A DNA stretch of 64,000 nucleotides from Erythrocercus mccallii (Eukaryota; Chordata; Aves; Passeriformes; Dicruridae), in the NCBI GenBank assembly GCA_013397435.1, contig VZRG01000351.1:186001-250000 (forward strand), written 5' to 3'. The position numbers and the translations under genes were made by a program. The notes below the pieces were generated by a model. It worked only from the letters and a program-made list of their open reading frames with translations. It was not told the origin of the DNA and made no database searches. Shown one piece after another: positions 12,401-22,900 of the stretch (position 1 is the stretch's first letter; every line of letters starts with the position of its first letter).

Positions 12401-15400
12401 TTTTATTTCAATCAGTTTCAGATTTTATTCTAATGCCATTATTAAATTAGTGTTCTGGAGGAAAATGTTACTAACACTTTTATATACTAAATCCTCTCTT
12501 CTTGTAAGTGTGACCAAATTGTAACAAGTTATTATTTGACTTGTGCTGTGCTTTACTATCAGCAGCAAAAGCAATGGCATGTTGCAAGAAAAAGTATAAT
12601 AGAACATAACTTGCTCTGTTACACATTTTCATAGCTGGTAATACAAAAATGTGCATATTTGTTGTACTGTTTTAATAGCACACGTGAAAGTCAGCCAAAG
12701 TTATCTCAGACCTGAGAAGTAAAAGAAGGTTTTGGCAGCAACATCAGCTATCTGAATGTGAGCTATCTGAAACATGATCCTGAGCTCTGACAGGACTTCC
12801 AGGACGGTGAAAGAGGTAAAATGTGGGACAGTGCAACCCTGCAGTCAGCCTAAACCAGACTTGCAACATTTGTGGCTGCAGGCAACGTGGTATGCGCCAT
12901 TTCACAGTTATGTGTAATTGTCATCTGTATTTAGTACTGTACCACTGTGAGAAAAACATTGATAAATACACAGTATCTCGTGTAACAAGGAACTCACAGT
13001 CACAGTTTTGATCTTTTTACTCATCTGAAACAGACATCATCAACTTTTTCATCTTCAGACGTCTTCTAATACAGAGTTCAATGAAAAGAGACAACAAAGA
13101 CAATGAAAAGATACCATGTAGTTATCCATTTTAACATGGCCCATAACTAGGTGTCTTGCTGTGTTAATTGCATAAAAATGGTTCTAACAGGTGTCATGAG
13201 GCAGCTCTCTCAACTGTGGTAGTGCAGGCATTTTCTCTGCGCAGCTCCAGGTCCCTCCTTACCTCTGAAACTGACCTCACTCAGGGCTCTAATGCTGCAC
13301 TCCCTAAAAAGCTGGGCAAAAGTACTGGAGGAAGGGTTGCTTTTACATTGTTATGAGCAGTATGTTAGAGTGAGTGAGTGTAACAACAAGAACAAAGGAA
13401 ACATTCAGTAACAATACCATCCATGATTTTGGTTCCTTATTGAACTAGGGGACTTTTATTGTTTTTTACAAACATATTGTTTTGTATATGCATTGGGCAA
13501 ATAGAATTCAGTCTGTGCCTCACTCCCATACTTAGGTCAAAGTAATCTTTGGATATTCTGTAGTTTGATTCAATACACAGGATCTGACACTTTGCATGGT
13601 GCTGCTGTTTGCCAGACTGTTGTATGACTGTCTCAAAGACATACAATTATTGAATGTTGTTTTTTCTTACTACATACAGTGCGTTTTCTTTTGCTGTTTA
13701 CTGAAAAGTAATTAAAATGAAGCATACTTACACACTGCAGGCAGTGATTTTTTTTTAATTTTATTTTTTACTATTCTTCTCTCAAAAAGCCCCAAAACCA
13801 CAAAATATCTGCACTAAGATGAAGAATTGCAGATTTCAGACTTCCTCCTCTGGGAGAAGTATGAGAATACAAATCAAATATAATACATCTGAGTCTTAAT
13901 TTGTCCTCCTTAATTTGTCCCTGAAAGGTAGATCATTGCATAAATGCTCAATTGTATTAACAGAGTAGAACTAGAGACATCAAACTGTTTGGTTTCTGCT
14001 CTTTTGTGTTGCTACACATAGATAATCTCCCAATTTCAGTTAAGAATAGCTGGAAATGAATGGGAAAAGCATCTGCTTTTATTGTGGCAAGCTTTATTTA
14101 ATTTCGTTAACATTATCTACTCCAAATATAGATTCAGAAAATCTGTAATTACATAAATGCACATTGTGAACCAGTATGACCATGTGATTAACATTATTAA
14201 AGGAGGTGTTGCTACCCTTATTAAATGATTGATAAATATTTATTTTACTATTATTATTATTTATTATAATTAATTTATTTATTATAAAATATATGTCTTT
14301 TTAGTTCTATTTCTTAGAATGCAGACAAATATTCAGACTTTAAAAACTCACAGTGTACATTTGTTACCTTTGCTCCTCCAAGATTTTATGTAATATCGGC
14401 AATGGCAGGAAAGAAAGCAGGGAATAAAAAGGTAACAAAATTGCCACTGCCATTATATACATAAACTACTGTTAATTTGAGAGAGGAACAAAGCATTTCT
14501 TACTGCATGCCAGGTAGATCCTGCAGTGAGCTCAGATTTTTCTAGCAGAACAACGTCCTTCAAGCCAGCTTTAGCCAAGTGATAGGCTAGACTCACACCA
14601 ACACAACCACCTCCGATGATCACTGTGTCTGCTCTGTCTTTCCCTAAGGAAGCAGAGGAGGCTTCTTTTCTAAAAAAAAATTAGAATAAAAAAAATTACA
14701 GACAGTTAGTAAAAGGCAATTGGACTATTCCTCATCTCTTTTGTTTAAGGCTTTGAGCATAATACATGTGGGTTTCTGCTTGGGAATTTACACACATGCC
14801 TTAAAACCTAACCTGTTCATTCATATCCACTTTTAAAGTAAATGCTCTTTGAGGGTCGTATAGGTAAATAGTAGTAACAAAAAAATAAAAAAAACCCCAC
14901 AAAACAAACCAACAAAACAAATTTGCTTCCATTTGCAACTTTAAACATTATTTATCCAATATACCCTTATATGTAGATGCTATTTCTCAAAAAGAAGCTG
15001 ATTCCTAACATGACATTGTCAAAACCAGACTTTTACAAAGTGCTGTATGTGCAACAAAAAGGCTTTAAAAATATTTACTCAGTAAGGCCTCCTAATAAAT
15101 TTCTAAAACCAGTGTCAATAGAATACATTAGTGTACATGTTAATGAAGAATGAAGCTTGGCACTTACTTTCATGTGCTGTCTATTTTTCAGTGTTCACAG
15201 ATTCACAGAATATTCCGAGTTGGAAAGTGCCCACAACAATCATCAAGGCCAACTTTTAAGTGAATGGTCCATGCAGAGATTGAATTCACAACCCTGATGT
15301 TATTTGCACCATGCTCTAAACAACAGAGCCATTCCCAGAGTTGACATGTCCTACTTTGTTTAAGACAAAACATTATAGAAGCAAGTTTTTGTCAATGGCC

Positions 15401-16575
15401 CACATCTGCCACTCCACACTGAACTTTCATAACTACTTGAGCCCAGCATAAACCAGAACAGCTGCCATAAGCAGCTCTATTCTTCTGCAAGTCAACTGAT
15501 CCTCCTCTCTACTGCCTCATCCACAGACAGCCAAGCAGTAAGCTACATGTGGAAATTCATCACAAATTTTTAAGAAATAATTTTTCTGGATATGAGACAA
15601 GCTACGACATATTATTATAGTAGCAGTACAGACTACCACAAAACCACAGTATCTCTCCCTTCAGAACAGTTAATGAATATTCAGTTTTATCTCTCCTCTC
15701 CTCGTACACTTTCAACCTCTCTGGCAACAGACTTTCTAATGTATAACTAGTATTCTACCTCTTCCACTCAGAAATAAAAGCTACTAGTTCTATGTCTTAT
15801 GAATGAAGATCTTATAACATTTTAAATGCAATTGCAAGAGGAATATGCACCATGCTTATACACTAGGAGATGGCAATTGAAAAGTAAAATAAGTGGGAAC
15901 ACAGGACACCACAGGTGTTCTGGTGCACCACACACATGCACGGGTTCTTTTTCCTGATTACATATTAATTTTTGAAAGTTAACAGTAAGCTGTTAATAGC
16001 CAGATGTGCGACACACAGGCTCCACTAGTGAATTTTGAGGCACCTGGTAATCAAGGTCAAACATAAGGACTTTTCTCATTGTTCTTCTTTGACGCGGATT
16101 TGAGATTCCCTCAAGCGTCTTTCAGCTTTTCTCAAACCTCTGCCCAGGAGCCTGGCAAGAATCCGGGGTTCACCTTCCCAGTGAACTACAGTTCACCCAG
16201 ACGTTTCATCCTGCCAGTTAAAACCGGTCATTTTTTGCTTATCGGTACGGCCCAGAAGACAACAGCAGGGACAGGTCAGCCACGCACCCGGGCTGGCTCC
16301 GGCTTTGGCGCAGAGGCCGCTCCTGGCCACAGGTGCCCAGGCCGGCCGGCGGTGGGGGGCACAGCCCGGCAGCCGGAGCTAGCTCCCCTCACCAGCGCCT
16401 TTTCTGCGCATCCCCGACAGCAGCAGCACAGGGGCTGCGCCTTCGGGCCGCGACCGGCCCCTCCGCCCGCGTCCCCGCCCGGCCCGGCCCGCACTCACCG
16501 CCCCTGGGCGCCGAGGGGCCCGGGCCGGCGCGGGGGCCGCAGCCGCCGCAGGGCTCCCCGCAGCACCGCGCTCAT
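251..16575 (-). CDS. DMGDH: Dimethylglycine dehydrogenase, mitochondrial; coding exons 1-6 (5' part of gene)
   Basis: Flavoenzyme of the mitochondrial matrix that demethylates dimethylglycine to sarcosine, passing electrons to ETF and the one-carbon unit to tetrahydrofolate. Six exons on the minus strand join in frame at 16499-16575, 14504-14669, 8971-9069, 7582-7746, 6946-7150 and 251-499, giving about 320 codons; the family is about 860 residues, so the C-terminal folate-binding half lies off the left edge. Visible features are an Arg-rich N-terminus typical of a mitochondrial presequence, the FAD-binding Rossmann motif GGGCVG at residues 45-50, and the STWHAAG motif whose His (about residue 80) is the covalent FAD attachment site in mammalian DMGDH (His91 in human numbering, from memory). 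Later segments ([35 protein letters not shown]) match DMGDH rather than sarcosine dehydrogenase. It is head-to-head with BHMT, which makes its substrate. No frameshift or stop was seen. Confidence 0.95.
1880..2460. repeat. Unclassified GC-rich block, possible old repeat
   Basis: A block of clearly higher GC than the surrounding intron, with recurring loosely similar phrases (CTTGGCCTCAGTCTGG, CTTGACCTCAGCCCAGTC, ACCTTGG..CCAGGCCTG). ORFs run through it on both strands, but none resembles a protein. It could be a decayed LTR or a diverged tandem repeat; I do not recognise the family. Confidence 0.3.
2995..3007. repeat. CA dinucleotide repeat
   Basis: A short uninterrupted CA run of about 6.5 units in DMGDH intron 5. 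Confidence 0.6.
3662..3733. repeat. TA/CA-rich simple repeat
   Basis: Interrupted TATATA blocks mixed with GTGTATAC and ACACAC runs; an impure microsatellite in DMGDH intron 5. Confidence 0.6.
6437..6628 (+). mobile_element. CR1 LINE, 3' end fragment (plus orientation)
   Basis: It shows the typical avian CR1 3' terminus: GTTGGGCACTGGAAGAGGCT, then GAGTTGGACTCCATGATCC and CTTTTCCAACTCAGGATATT, closing in a degraded ATTCTGTGATCCTGTGA tail. About 190 bp, 5'-truncated. Confidence 0.88.
6946..7150 (-). CDS. DMGDH: DMGDH coding exon 5
   Basis: 205 bp, 68 codons plus 1 base. It reads [20 protein letters not shown] through AKRIVNTAG, with acceptor CCATTTAG and donor GTAGGA. It encodes the conserved GDGHIDP loop of the dehydrogenase domain. 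Confidence 0.95.
7151..7581 (-). other. DMGDH: DMGDH intron 4
   Basis: A 431-bp intron between exons 4 and 5; AT-rich, with nothing recognised. Confidence 0.8.
7582..7746 (-). CDS. DMGDH: DMGDH coding exon 4
   Basis: 165 bp, 55 whole codons starting PVGFHQPGSIR and ending LFPLLNMDK. The acceptor is GATTTAG and the donor is GTAAGA. The segment DEFKYQMTRAGWHPTEQYL is part of the FAD-dependent oxidoreductase domain. Confidence 0.95.
7747..8970 (-). other. DMGDH: DMGDH intron 3
   Basis: A 1.2-kb AT-rich intron with a short TATATATAT run near 8407. The short ORFs inside it show no protein-like features. Confidence 0.75.
8971..9069 (-). CDS. DMGDH: DMGDH coding exon 3
   Basis: 99 bp, 33 whole codons from AGLTTYFHPG to LEEETGQ. 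The acceptor is TTATTTGAG and the donor is GTAATC. It continues the STWHA motif of exon 2 directly into AGLTTYF, as in mammalian DMGDH. Confidence 0.93.
10370..11265 (-). mobile_element. CR1 LINE, long diverged copy (minus orientation)
   Basis: Read on the minus strand this is a CR1 3' portion. Antisense landmarks are GATAAAGATATTAAACAGGA, GGTCCCAGGACAGATTCCTG with ACACACCACT, CAGCCATCCAAAGAGGCTTT and, at the far side, CTCTGGCACCTCCACCAATT. These fall in the usual CR1 order. The copy is interrupted by many stops and so is dead and old. Confidence 0.82.
11266..11890. repeat. Unclassified insertion-like segment splitting a CR1 copy
   Basis: The CR1 similarity stops near 11265, and weak CR1-like antisense sequence seems to resume after about 11900. 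The intervening 0.6 kb has LTR-like composition and an AATAAA at about 11433. TGAGGC occurs near both ends, but a clean TG..CA end with matching target duplication could not be fixed. The family is unknown. Confidence 0.3.
11900..12245 (-). mobile_element. Possible continuation of the antisense CR1 (more 5' part)
   Basis: Sequence such as GTTCTTGTTGCCTCCCATTT followed by CACATGCTGAGGTAAC and CTGGCTTCCCAACACATC resembles the antisense of more upstream CR1 ORF2 regions, in the order expected if the 10370-11265 copy continues. It is strongly diverged. Confidence 0.35.
14504..14669 (-). CDS. DMGDH: DMGDH coding exon 2 (FAD-binding Rossmann motif, covalent FAD His)
   Basis: 166 bp, with acceptor TTTTTTTTTAG and donor GTAAGA. 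It encodes DTVIIGGGCVGVSLAYHLAK, the dinucleotide-binding beta-alpha-beta unit, and ends in ELTAGSTWHA. The His of WHA is the predicted flavin-linked residue. Phase is 1 base in and 0 out. Confidence 0.95.
14670..16498 (-). other. DMGDH: DMGDH intron 1
   Basis: A 1.8-kb intron. The left part is AT-rich and carries the tRNA-derived SINE at 15195-15338; the rightmost 250 bp lie in the CpG island. Confidence 0.8.
15195..15338 (-). mobile_element. tRNA-Ile-derived SINE with CR1-like tail (TguSINE1-type)
   Basis: On the minus strand the element starts with a degraded tRNA-Ile head: GGCTCTGTTGTTTAGAGC resembles the D-arm/A-box region, GTGCAAATAACATCAGGG the AAT anticodon arm, and GTGAATTCAATCTC a decayed T-arm/B-box. 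The head is followed by ACCATTCACTT. It ends in a CR1-type tail (GATGATTGTTGTGGGC...TTCCAACTCGGAATATTCTG). This head-tail combination is the structure described for zebra finch TguSINE1. It lies in DMGDH intron 1. The promoter boxes are mutated, so it is inactive. Confidence 0.75.
16499..16575 (-). CDS. DMGDH: DMGDH coding exon 1 (start codon, mitochondrial presequence)
   Basis: The ATG reads from 16575 leftwards. The 77-bp coding part gives 25 codons plus 2 bases, rich in Arg, Leu and Pro with no acidic residues (MSAVLRGALRRLRPP...), as expected for a matrix-targeting peptide. The donor is GTGAGTG directly after 16499. The 2-base remainder joins the single base of exon 2 to form an Arg codon. 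The start was chosen because it is the only ATG in the island that gives a presequence in frame with exon 2. Confidence 0.88.
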
Positions 16576-16590
16576 CCCGCACACAGCAGG

Positions 16591-16631
16591 GAGGGATGGA
16601 CGGATGGAGGGATGGATGGAGGGATGGAGGG
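16591..16631. repeat. GGAT-type simple repeat in the DMGDH 5'UTR/promoter
   Basis: Imperfect GGATGGA/GGGATGGA units, 16 bp upstream of the DMGDH start codon; on the DMGDH strand it reads as CCATC/CCCT repeats. It probably lies in the 5'UTR or core promoter. Confidence 0.65.
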
Positions 16632-16657
16632 CACTGGCTGCGCACCGCTCTCCACCG

Positions 16658-16678
16658 CGTCCCGTCCCGTCCCGTCCC
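16658..16678. repeat. CGTCC pentanucleotide repeat
   Basis: About four tandem CGTCC units between the two start codons of the divergent promoter. Confidence 0.6.
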
Positions 16679-16855
16679 TGCCCCGCCGGGCCCGGCCCTC
16701 ACGGAGGAGGGCGCCGGACCGCCCCTTGGCGCAGGGGGCAGCCCGGACCTCGGGCCGGGCCCGGCCGAACCAAGGCGCCCCGCGGGGTCAGGGCCCGGGC
16801 TGGGCGGGGGCACGGCCCGCAGCGCTGCCCGCACGGTCCCGCCTCCGCCTCGGGC

Positions 16856-16861
16856 TATAAA
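16856..16861 (+). promoter_or_regulatory. BHMT: BHMT TATA box
   Basis: TATAAA preceded by GGGC and followed by CCTGCGGC, 91 bp upstream of the BHMT ATG. Initiation about 30 bp downstream (near 16886) would give a 5'UTR of about 60 nt. Confidence 0.7.
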
Positions 16862-16946
16862 CCTGCGGCCGCAGAGCCCGCGGAGCTGAGGTTCGCGCCG
16901 AGCCGTCGAGGCGTAGCCGGGCAGCCAGCGTCCCTGGGCGAAGAAG

Positions 16947-16985
16947 ATGCTGCCGATCAGGAAGACCGCGAAACAGGGCAAAAGG
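16947..16985 (+). CDS. BHMT: BHMT coding exon 1
   Basis: 13 codons (MLPIRKTAKQGKR) followed by donor GTAAAT. The basic K..K.GKR end joins GILERL of exon 2 as in mammals (KKAKKGILERL). It is the first ATG downstream of the TATA box, and its context AAGAAGATGC is acceptable. Confidence 0.85.
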
Positions 16986-19900
16986 GTAAATCTCCCGTCT
17001 CCCTCCCTCGCGCAGACCCGGCCGCTTCTCCCCATGGGCGCGGGAGCCGCGACCCCTTGGCGGTGCCTGCCTGCCTGGGCGGGCCGGGGCAGCGACGGGG
17101 AGAGCCCCGAGCCAGCCCCGGGCAGGGCTCCCGGCCACCCTCCCGCCTGTCCCGCGGGGCCGTGCCCGCGGGCTCTCCGGAGCAGCCGCTCCCTGACTGG
17201 CACCACCCGCGCCGGTCAAACCCCCACTCAGGTACTCGGTACCTCTGCAGGTAAGGTCATCTCGTGGGAAACCTCACATAAAGCCATAATAGTTGTACCT
17301 GTTCAGCATTGAGACGTAAAAGATATTTGGACGTCGTTATGAGACAGATAAATTAGATTGATCTTAACACAGTCACAGCCCAAATAATCCTTCTTTCTCT
17401 GGACACAGAGTGAATACAAAACAATTTAGCATAATATTGTTTGAGACACAAATTAAGCGGGATTCACAGCACACTGTAAATTAAAATCGTAACTATTTTA
17501 AGGATAAACTGTCACTGTATGAGATTTCCTTCTCCAGCATCCTGCCTGTTCTATTTAAAAGGTCCAGATTGCTTGATATAACTGGTGATTATAATATTAG
17601 CTCAGACTCCTATGTATGCATACCCACTGCTCCCCCAATTAGCTAAAGAAATAAGTCAATATAAAAAGTTATCCAGGCACCAGCCATTCAGCCATTTAGG
17701 CACAGCTATGAGCAATATCTTAGTCAAACTCTCTGACATACATCAGAACTGGTACCCTGGACTGCTGCCTGAGAAGGTCAGCAGAATCATGTATTCTGTC
17801 TTTTGTTTAAAGAATGCTATTGCCATTAATAGGGCACATCTTTCTTAGAATGGGTTTTACTCATTTTTATGTGTAGAGCAAAAGGGCAGAAAGATATGGG
17901 AGGAAGTCTATTACCTATAGGTCCTACAGGTAAATTGGTTGTAAAAGAAGGTGAGGGGTATTTGGTCTGCTTTTTATATTTTGGCATATACCACCTAATT
18001 TCAACACTTAGCGGAAGAGAACTGTCCTAAATCTCCCCTACAAGCAATGGACTTCTCTTGAGGGCTTGAAATGTGAATTGTTGTCTCAAGATTTATCTTC
18101 TCTCCACTGATGAAAAGATGGTTTGTAGGTTGACCAAGGAGGCTTTTCACTTACACAGTACAGTTATATGCCTAAAGATGGTAGTAGGAATATCTTCAGA
18201 AAGGCATTTGCACTCATACTTTCCATATATAGGTATATGGACCATGTGGTGCAACTTCATTCATAGTAGCAAAAGTAAAGCAGCAAAAGATGGCTCAAAA
18301 AAAGCCTTGGATAGCTTTCTACACAAACTGTTTTTCATAATTTAACATAATTTGTCTCCTACCAGATCACCTGACAGTACAATTTTGATCTGGAGTGCAC
18401 AGTTGGTCTCTGAATAAAACAATGTTGATGCTGAACTTTGGTTAGCTATATGGTGGTTAAATAGATGGTATTTTCCAGTATATAAAGTAAAAAATGGTGT
18501 GAAGAGAAGATATCAGACCTATGATAAAGTTTGCAATAATGTTATTTCCCTTTGAATCCAGCGTGAACTGACAAACTAAGTTTTTATTAAGCATTTTGTG
18601 CTTTGTATTTATCTCTTCTGCCATTAGATACCCTGGTGCTAGACTTAATATATCACAATATATTAAGGTGCCAAGGTCTATTCAAACAGGGCTTATGTTG
18701 CTTTTGTATGTCAAAAGTGAAGATTTGCACTTCACAAAGAAACAGAACAGTGAAGAAAACCTGCTATACTAGAAGTGACTTGTTAAAAGAAAGTTCTGTT
18801 GTAGTACATTTAAATACATACATAATATAATAATAAATATAATACTTTTATATGATGTCATTTTGTGTCTATTACTTAATGTTCAGTTAAAAAGCAAAGC
18901 TAAAGGCTGCCTTTAACATAAAGATTTCTTTTTCTTCTGCACACTTCTTCTGTCCACATTAAATTTCTGAAGCAGGCTTCATCTACAAAAGATTCTTTGG
19001 CAGACAGAGGAAGCCAGGGCTCAAGCTTTGAGCTTTTGCTGGCCCCATTTGAGGCATTCTGTTACAAATGAAAGCTAGTTTGTTGCAAGCACAATCTTTA
19101 CAAAACCTCTCCACATTTACGCTAAAATTGTTTCTCCCTGGTGGAAACAAAGACAAAAACTTGCACACTTTAAGGTTTAAAGTTAATCAGGTCAATATTT
19201 GGCAAGTCTATAGTATGCAGTGGCATCTGATGCAGAGGTTTGCAGGCCAACACTTGGCAGAGCTCTGCACAGCAGCACTGTACAGACCAGTCCTGCCATT
19301 CTGCTGCAATGCCAGTGCATCAGCCAAAGTAGGTGATGCTCTCAGCCAGACTTTGTAACCTCCAAGGAGCCCTACACTGCTTGGTACTGAAACTGACACA
19401 GCTGGCACAGTGCTCCTTGCTGCTGGAAAGGCATACTCTTGTTCTGCCAAAACAGCAGTGCTGAGATGTCATGTTTGTCTTTGCTGGATGTATGGCATGA
19501 GATAATTGTATTAATGAAAAGGAAATTATCAATAAAGATAATTACTGATTTGAAGGGTAATTGTTAAAAAACTGTCCACTCAGCATGAAAATCACACTCA
19601 ACTCTATGTCCATAGGCTTTTCTTTTTGCTACTCCCTTGAATTTCTTCTGTTGAAATGCCAGTGCCATCAAGAAAAGTATGGATGGAAATTTCAGTCTTA
19701 CCTTTGATTAATTCTTATCCTGTACCCAGTACCTTCATATATGTAGTCTCCATTCAACCACTTCTTAATATAGACAGAATTACGGTTGCCATCCGATGGT
19801 AGAAATCAATCCTACTCTAACAGCAAGATACTTTTTAGAGATTTTGAAAAAGTAAATGAAGTAATGAAGGGAATAAAAATGTAATACATTTTAGGAGAAA

Positions 19901-22900
19901 CCAATATTTGCTCTCATATTTTTCAGGTTTACCAAAAAAAAAGTAATTGCCACTTTCCATGCATTAGTGTGGAATTCAAGGGAGAAGCAAGGTTAATCTT
20001 GCATAAGATTCTGTAATGTTTCTAATTCGGCACTCTAAAACATTTCAGGGCTATGCAACACAAACAGGATCTTCTTTCATTTTGTAAATCTGGGTAAGCA
20101 AACCCAGGCCTGTGAAACAACTGTCAGAAACTGCAAGTCAGCTTTCTGAGATGCATCTTGTTTGGTAGGAGACATTTCTTACTTTTCTGTGATGCCTATT
20201 GTGCCATCTGGTGTCACAAGCTGCTTGTGGTAAGGCTCTGTCAAGGTGGCATTGGAAGCTAGAGGGCAAATGAGCTAATAAAGTAATCAGTGGTACTAGT
20301 GTTTTATTTTAAGAAGTTTTTCATATATTTTACAGGAGAATTTGAGATGGCAAATTCCTTTCATAGGAACAGAACTGGACCACTAAATTACAGTTCTGGG
20401 AACACTATCTCTGGAATACAATATAATTGACTAATGAAAAGTCTTACACATAATATATGTGTGTATATTAAAGCTTTATGCTGCAAAAGAACACATCTAC
20501 CATTCTTTAACTAGAATTTCAGGAAGGAAATTTATTACTTTTTATTATTGTGGCAAAAATATTTCTGCTAGCTTACAGGTATTTGCCTGCCTTGCAAATA
20601 TAGAAAACAGCCACCAAATTTAAGAACTGTAATTGTTAACCTGCCCTCATCCTTTCTCCAGGGTATTCTAGAACGCTTGGATGCCGGAGAAATTGTGATT
20701 GGAGATGGGGGATTTGTCTTTGCTCTTGAAAAGAGGGGATATGTAAAGGCTGGGCCTTGGACTCCTGAAGCAACTGTAGAACACCCAGAAGCAGGTTGGT
20801 TTTACTGGGAAATGATATTCCTATAGTGAGTGGGAACAGTGTAATCGTTGGCTAAATAATAAATATATAGAAACTATATATATATATTTATAGATAGAAA
20901 TAATAGTAGGTTTTTAAATAAAAATGTTCCTTGACACTATAGAATTACATTAAGAACAGCCCCAAAACTGCTCATCTTACCTGTTTTAGTTGCTGTAATA
21001 CTGGCCAAAAGAAGTTGGCTGAGTAAGAATATGAGAAGTGCAAATATCTACTGATGTATCTTCAGAATGCTCTCCTACTTTTCAACAAATAGCACCCCAG
21101 GGACTTTTTGATACAGATGTGTTTATATTTGTGTTTAATAGCATTCAGTGATTTCTCTCTCATGGATTTGTTCAGTCTGTCCTTGCACTGATCAATTAAA
21201 TCTTGTCATTTAAAATATCTCATGAAAAGGACATCTGCAGTAAACTATCTGTTTTGTTTTGTTCTAGTCATTCATTTATACTTTTAAACTAAAATAGGGT
21301 TTTCTATTATTAATTTTTTCAGAGAAAGGGCAGTTTTTATTAAATGTTGTAATTGGAGTATTTAATGTTTCTGGCTCCATTGTAAAATGGGGAATGATAA
21401 ACCTGATAGGAATCTAAAAATTGCAATGAACATTTAACAGAGTAACTTTCTTAAACTGGACAGAGAAAAAATGACCAACCATTCTATGCCTTCCAGTGTA
21501 AAGGCTGTAGTTTTTGGCATAAATAGTGCAGAAGCAGATGGTATTATCTATTTATGCATGCTTCATGACAAGGAAGCATTTGCCCTAGTGATATGGTGTG
21601 CAGTTAATCCCACAAGTCAATTCAGAATATCCCAGGGGAAAAAAATTCGTTTTGTTTTCCATTCCAAACTAGTCCTGTTCTGCTATCCAGGAGAAGAAGG
21701 AAGAGGAGTAGAAAGAGAGTTATCTTAGTTCTCTCTGTTACATCACTTTGTATACTTCACATATTTAGATAGCCTAATCCTTCTCAGCCTTCAAATTTCA
21801 GTTATATGACACTTAACATCCCTAATTTAGGGTTATGGGCAGCTTTAAATAATGCAGGAAAGGTTTAAGGATTGATGACCTAATTTGCTGACTCTCCTGT
21901 CCCAAAGAGACATTCCATCATCTATTTCTCTTCATGTGTACCTGTGTCTGCCCCTGCATGTTCCATCTTACAGCTCATAGCACTTGTCTCATGCTCTTTA
22001 TTTCCCCTTTGCTTGTTATTTTTGTACCTCAAAAGCCCTTGACTCTCTGCACATGCCTCTTATAAGCTATTTATAACTCCATCCTTCAGGGCAAGTGTGT
22101 TCATTTCTTTTTGTGCAGTGGGGCTGCTTTCCCTCCATTACTGCTTTTTGCTCCTGCTTGCTCAAGGGTCATGTTACTTTGAAAGCAGATGTTACTTTGA
22201 AAACAGAAGGAGCAACTGGTGGAGCCAATGGGTCTAAAAACCATACAGCTACCAGAGCTTCTTTTCCTTATAAGGACAGGAAAAGGAAGTTCTGAGAAGG
22301 CAGCAAAGAATAAAAGAAAAACAATTAGTTCAAGGCCATTAATTGTATTGCAAAAGAGGAGATTTGCCAGACTGATAATTGTAGAAATTAGGAGATCTAA
22401 TTTTTTTCTTCTGAGACAGATCACGTATTGCTCTGTAGTGAGCCATATGCATGGGTGCTTATTGTCCCTGTCTCCTTACAGCTTATGTCTATGTCTCTTA
22501 TGAAATGTCCAACTCATGATGGAGTTAAATGAAAAACTGGTTTTACACATCTGACTCCTAAAATCACCTGTGTAGTAGGAGAAGAAGCACTTTATGTAGT
22601 TACCCAAGGCAGCAACGAGAAATAAAATACTGTACCAATAGAGAAAGGCAAGGGACACTACACTACAGATCCTTCATTGGAAACAGACATGCCTGCATGA
22701 ATGCAGGTTGATTCTAGCAACACAAAATGCTATTTGAGCCTCTCTGGTGTAGAAAGCTGTGTTTGTTGCAGCATACAGGAGTAATTTTATCATCGTGAAA
22801 AATCTGCATTTTTTTTTTAGTGACACAAACCGTGCTTGTAGAAAATGAGTTGTGATAAACTAGGACTTCAGGGACACTTTTCTAAACATCTGCCACAGAA

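Larger units (their letters stand above)
9070..14503 (-). other. DMGDH: DMGDH intron 2
   Basis: The second largest DMGDH intron in view (5.4 kb). It contains a long antisense CR1 (10370-11265, perhaps continuing 11900-12245), an intervening unclassified segment, and an AT-rich ATT/TTA tract near 14249-14290. No exon candidates were seen. Confidence 0.78.
16260..17240. promoter_or_regulatory. CpG island / divergent DMGDH-BHMT promoter
   Basis: About 1 kb with very high GC and CpG density, bounded on both sides by AT-rich sequence. The DMGDH start codon (16575, minus) and the BHMT start codon (16947, plus) both lie inside it. The 371 bp between them must hold both 5'UTRs and core promoters. 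There are several GC-box-like GGGCGG runs. A TATA box is seen only on the BHMT side, suggesting a focused BHMT start and a TATA-less DMGDH start. Confidence 0.85.

Noticed and set aside
15195..15338. tRNA-Ile gene
   Set aside because: The acceptor stem is not complementary, the A and B boxes are mutated and the body runs into a CR1 tail; it is a SINE, not a tRNA gene.
16079..17254. 391-codon plus-strand ORF, with long opposite-strand ORFs, over the divergent promoter
   Set aside because: Arises from CpG-island composition. It overlaps DMGDH exon 1 antisense and runs through BHMT exon 1 in the wrong frame, and it has no domain-like sequence.
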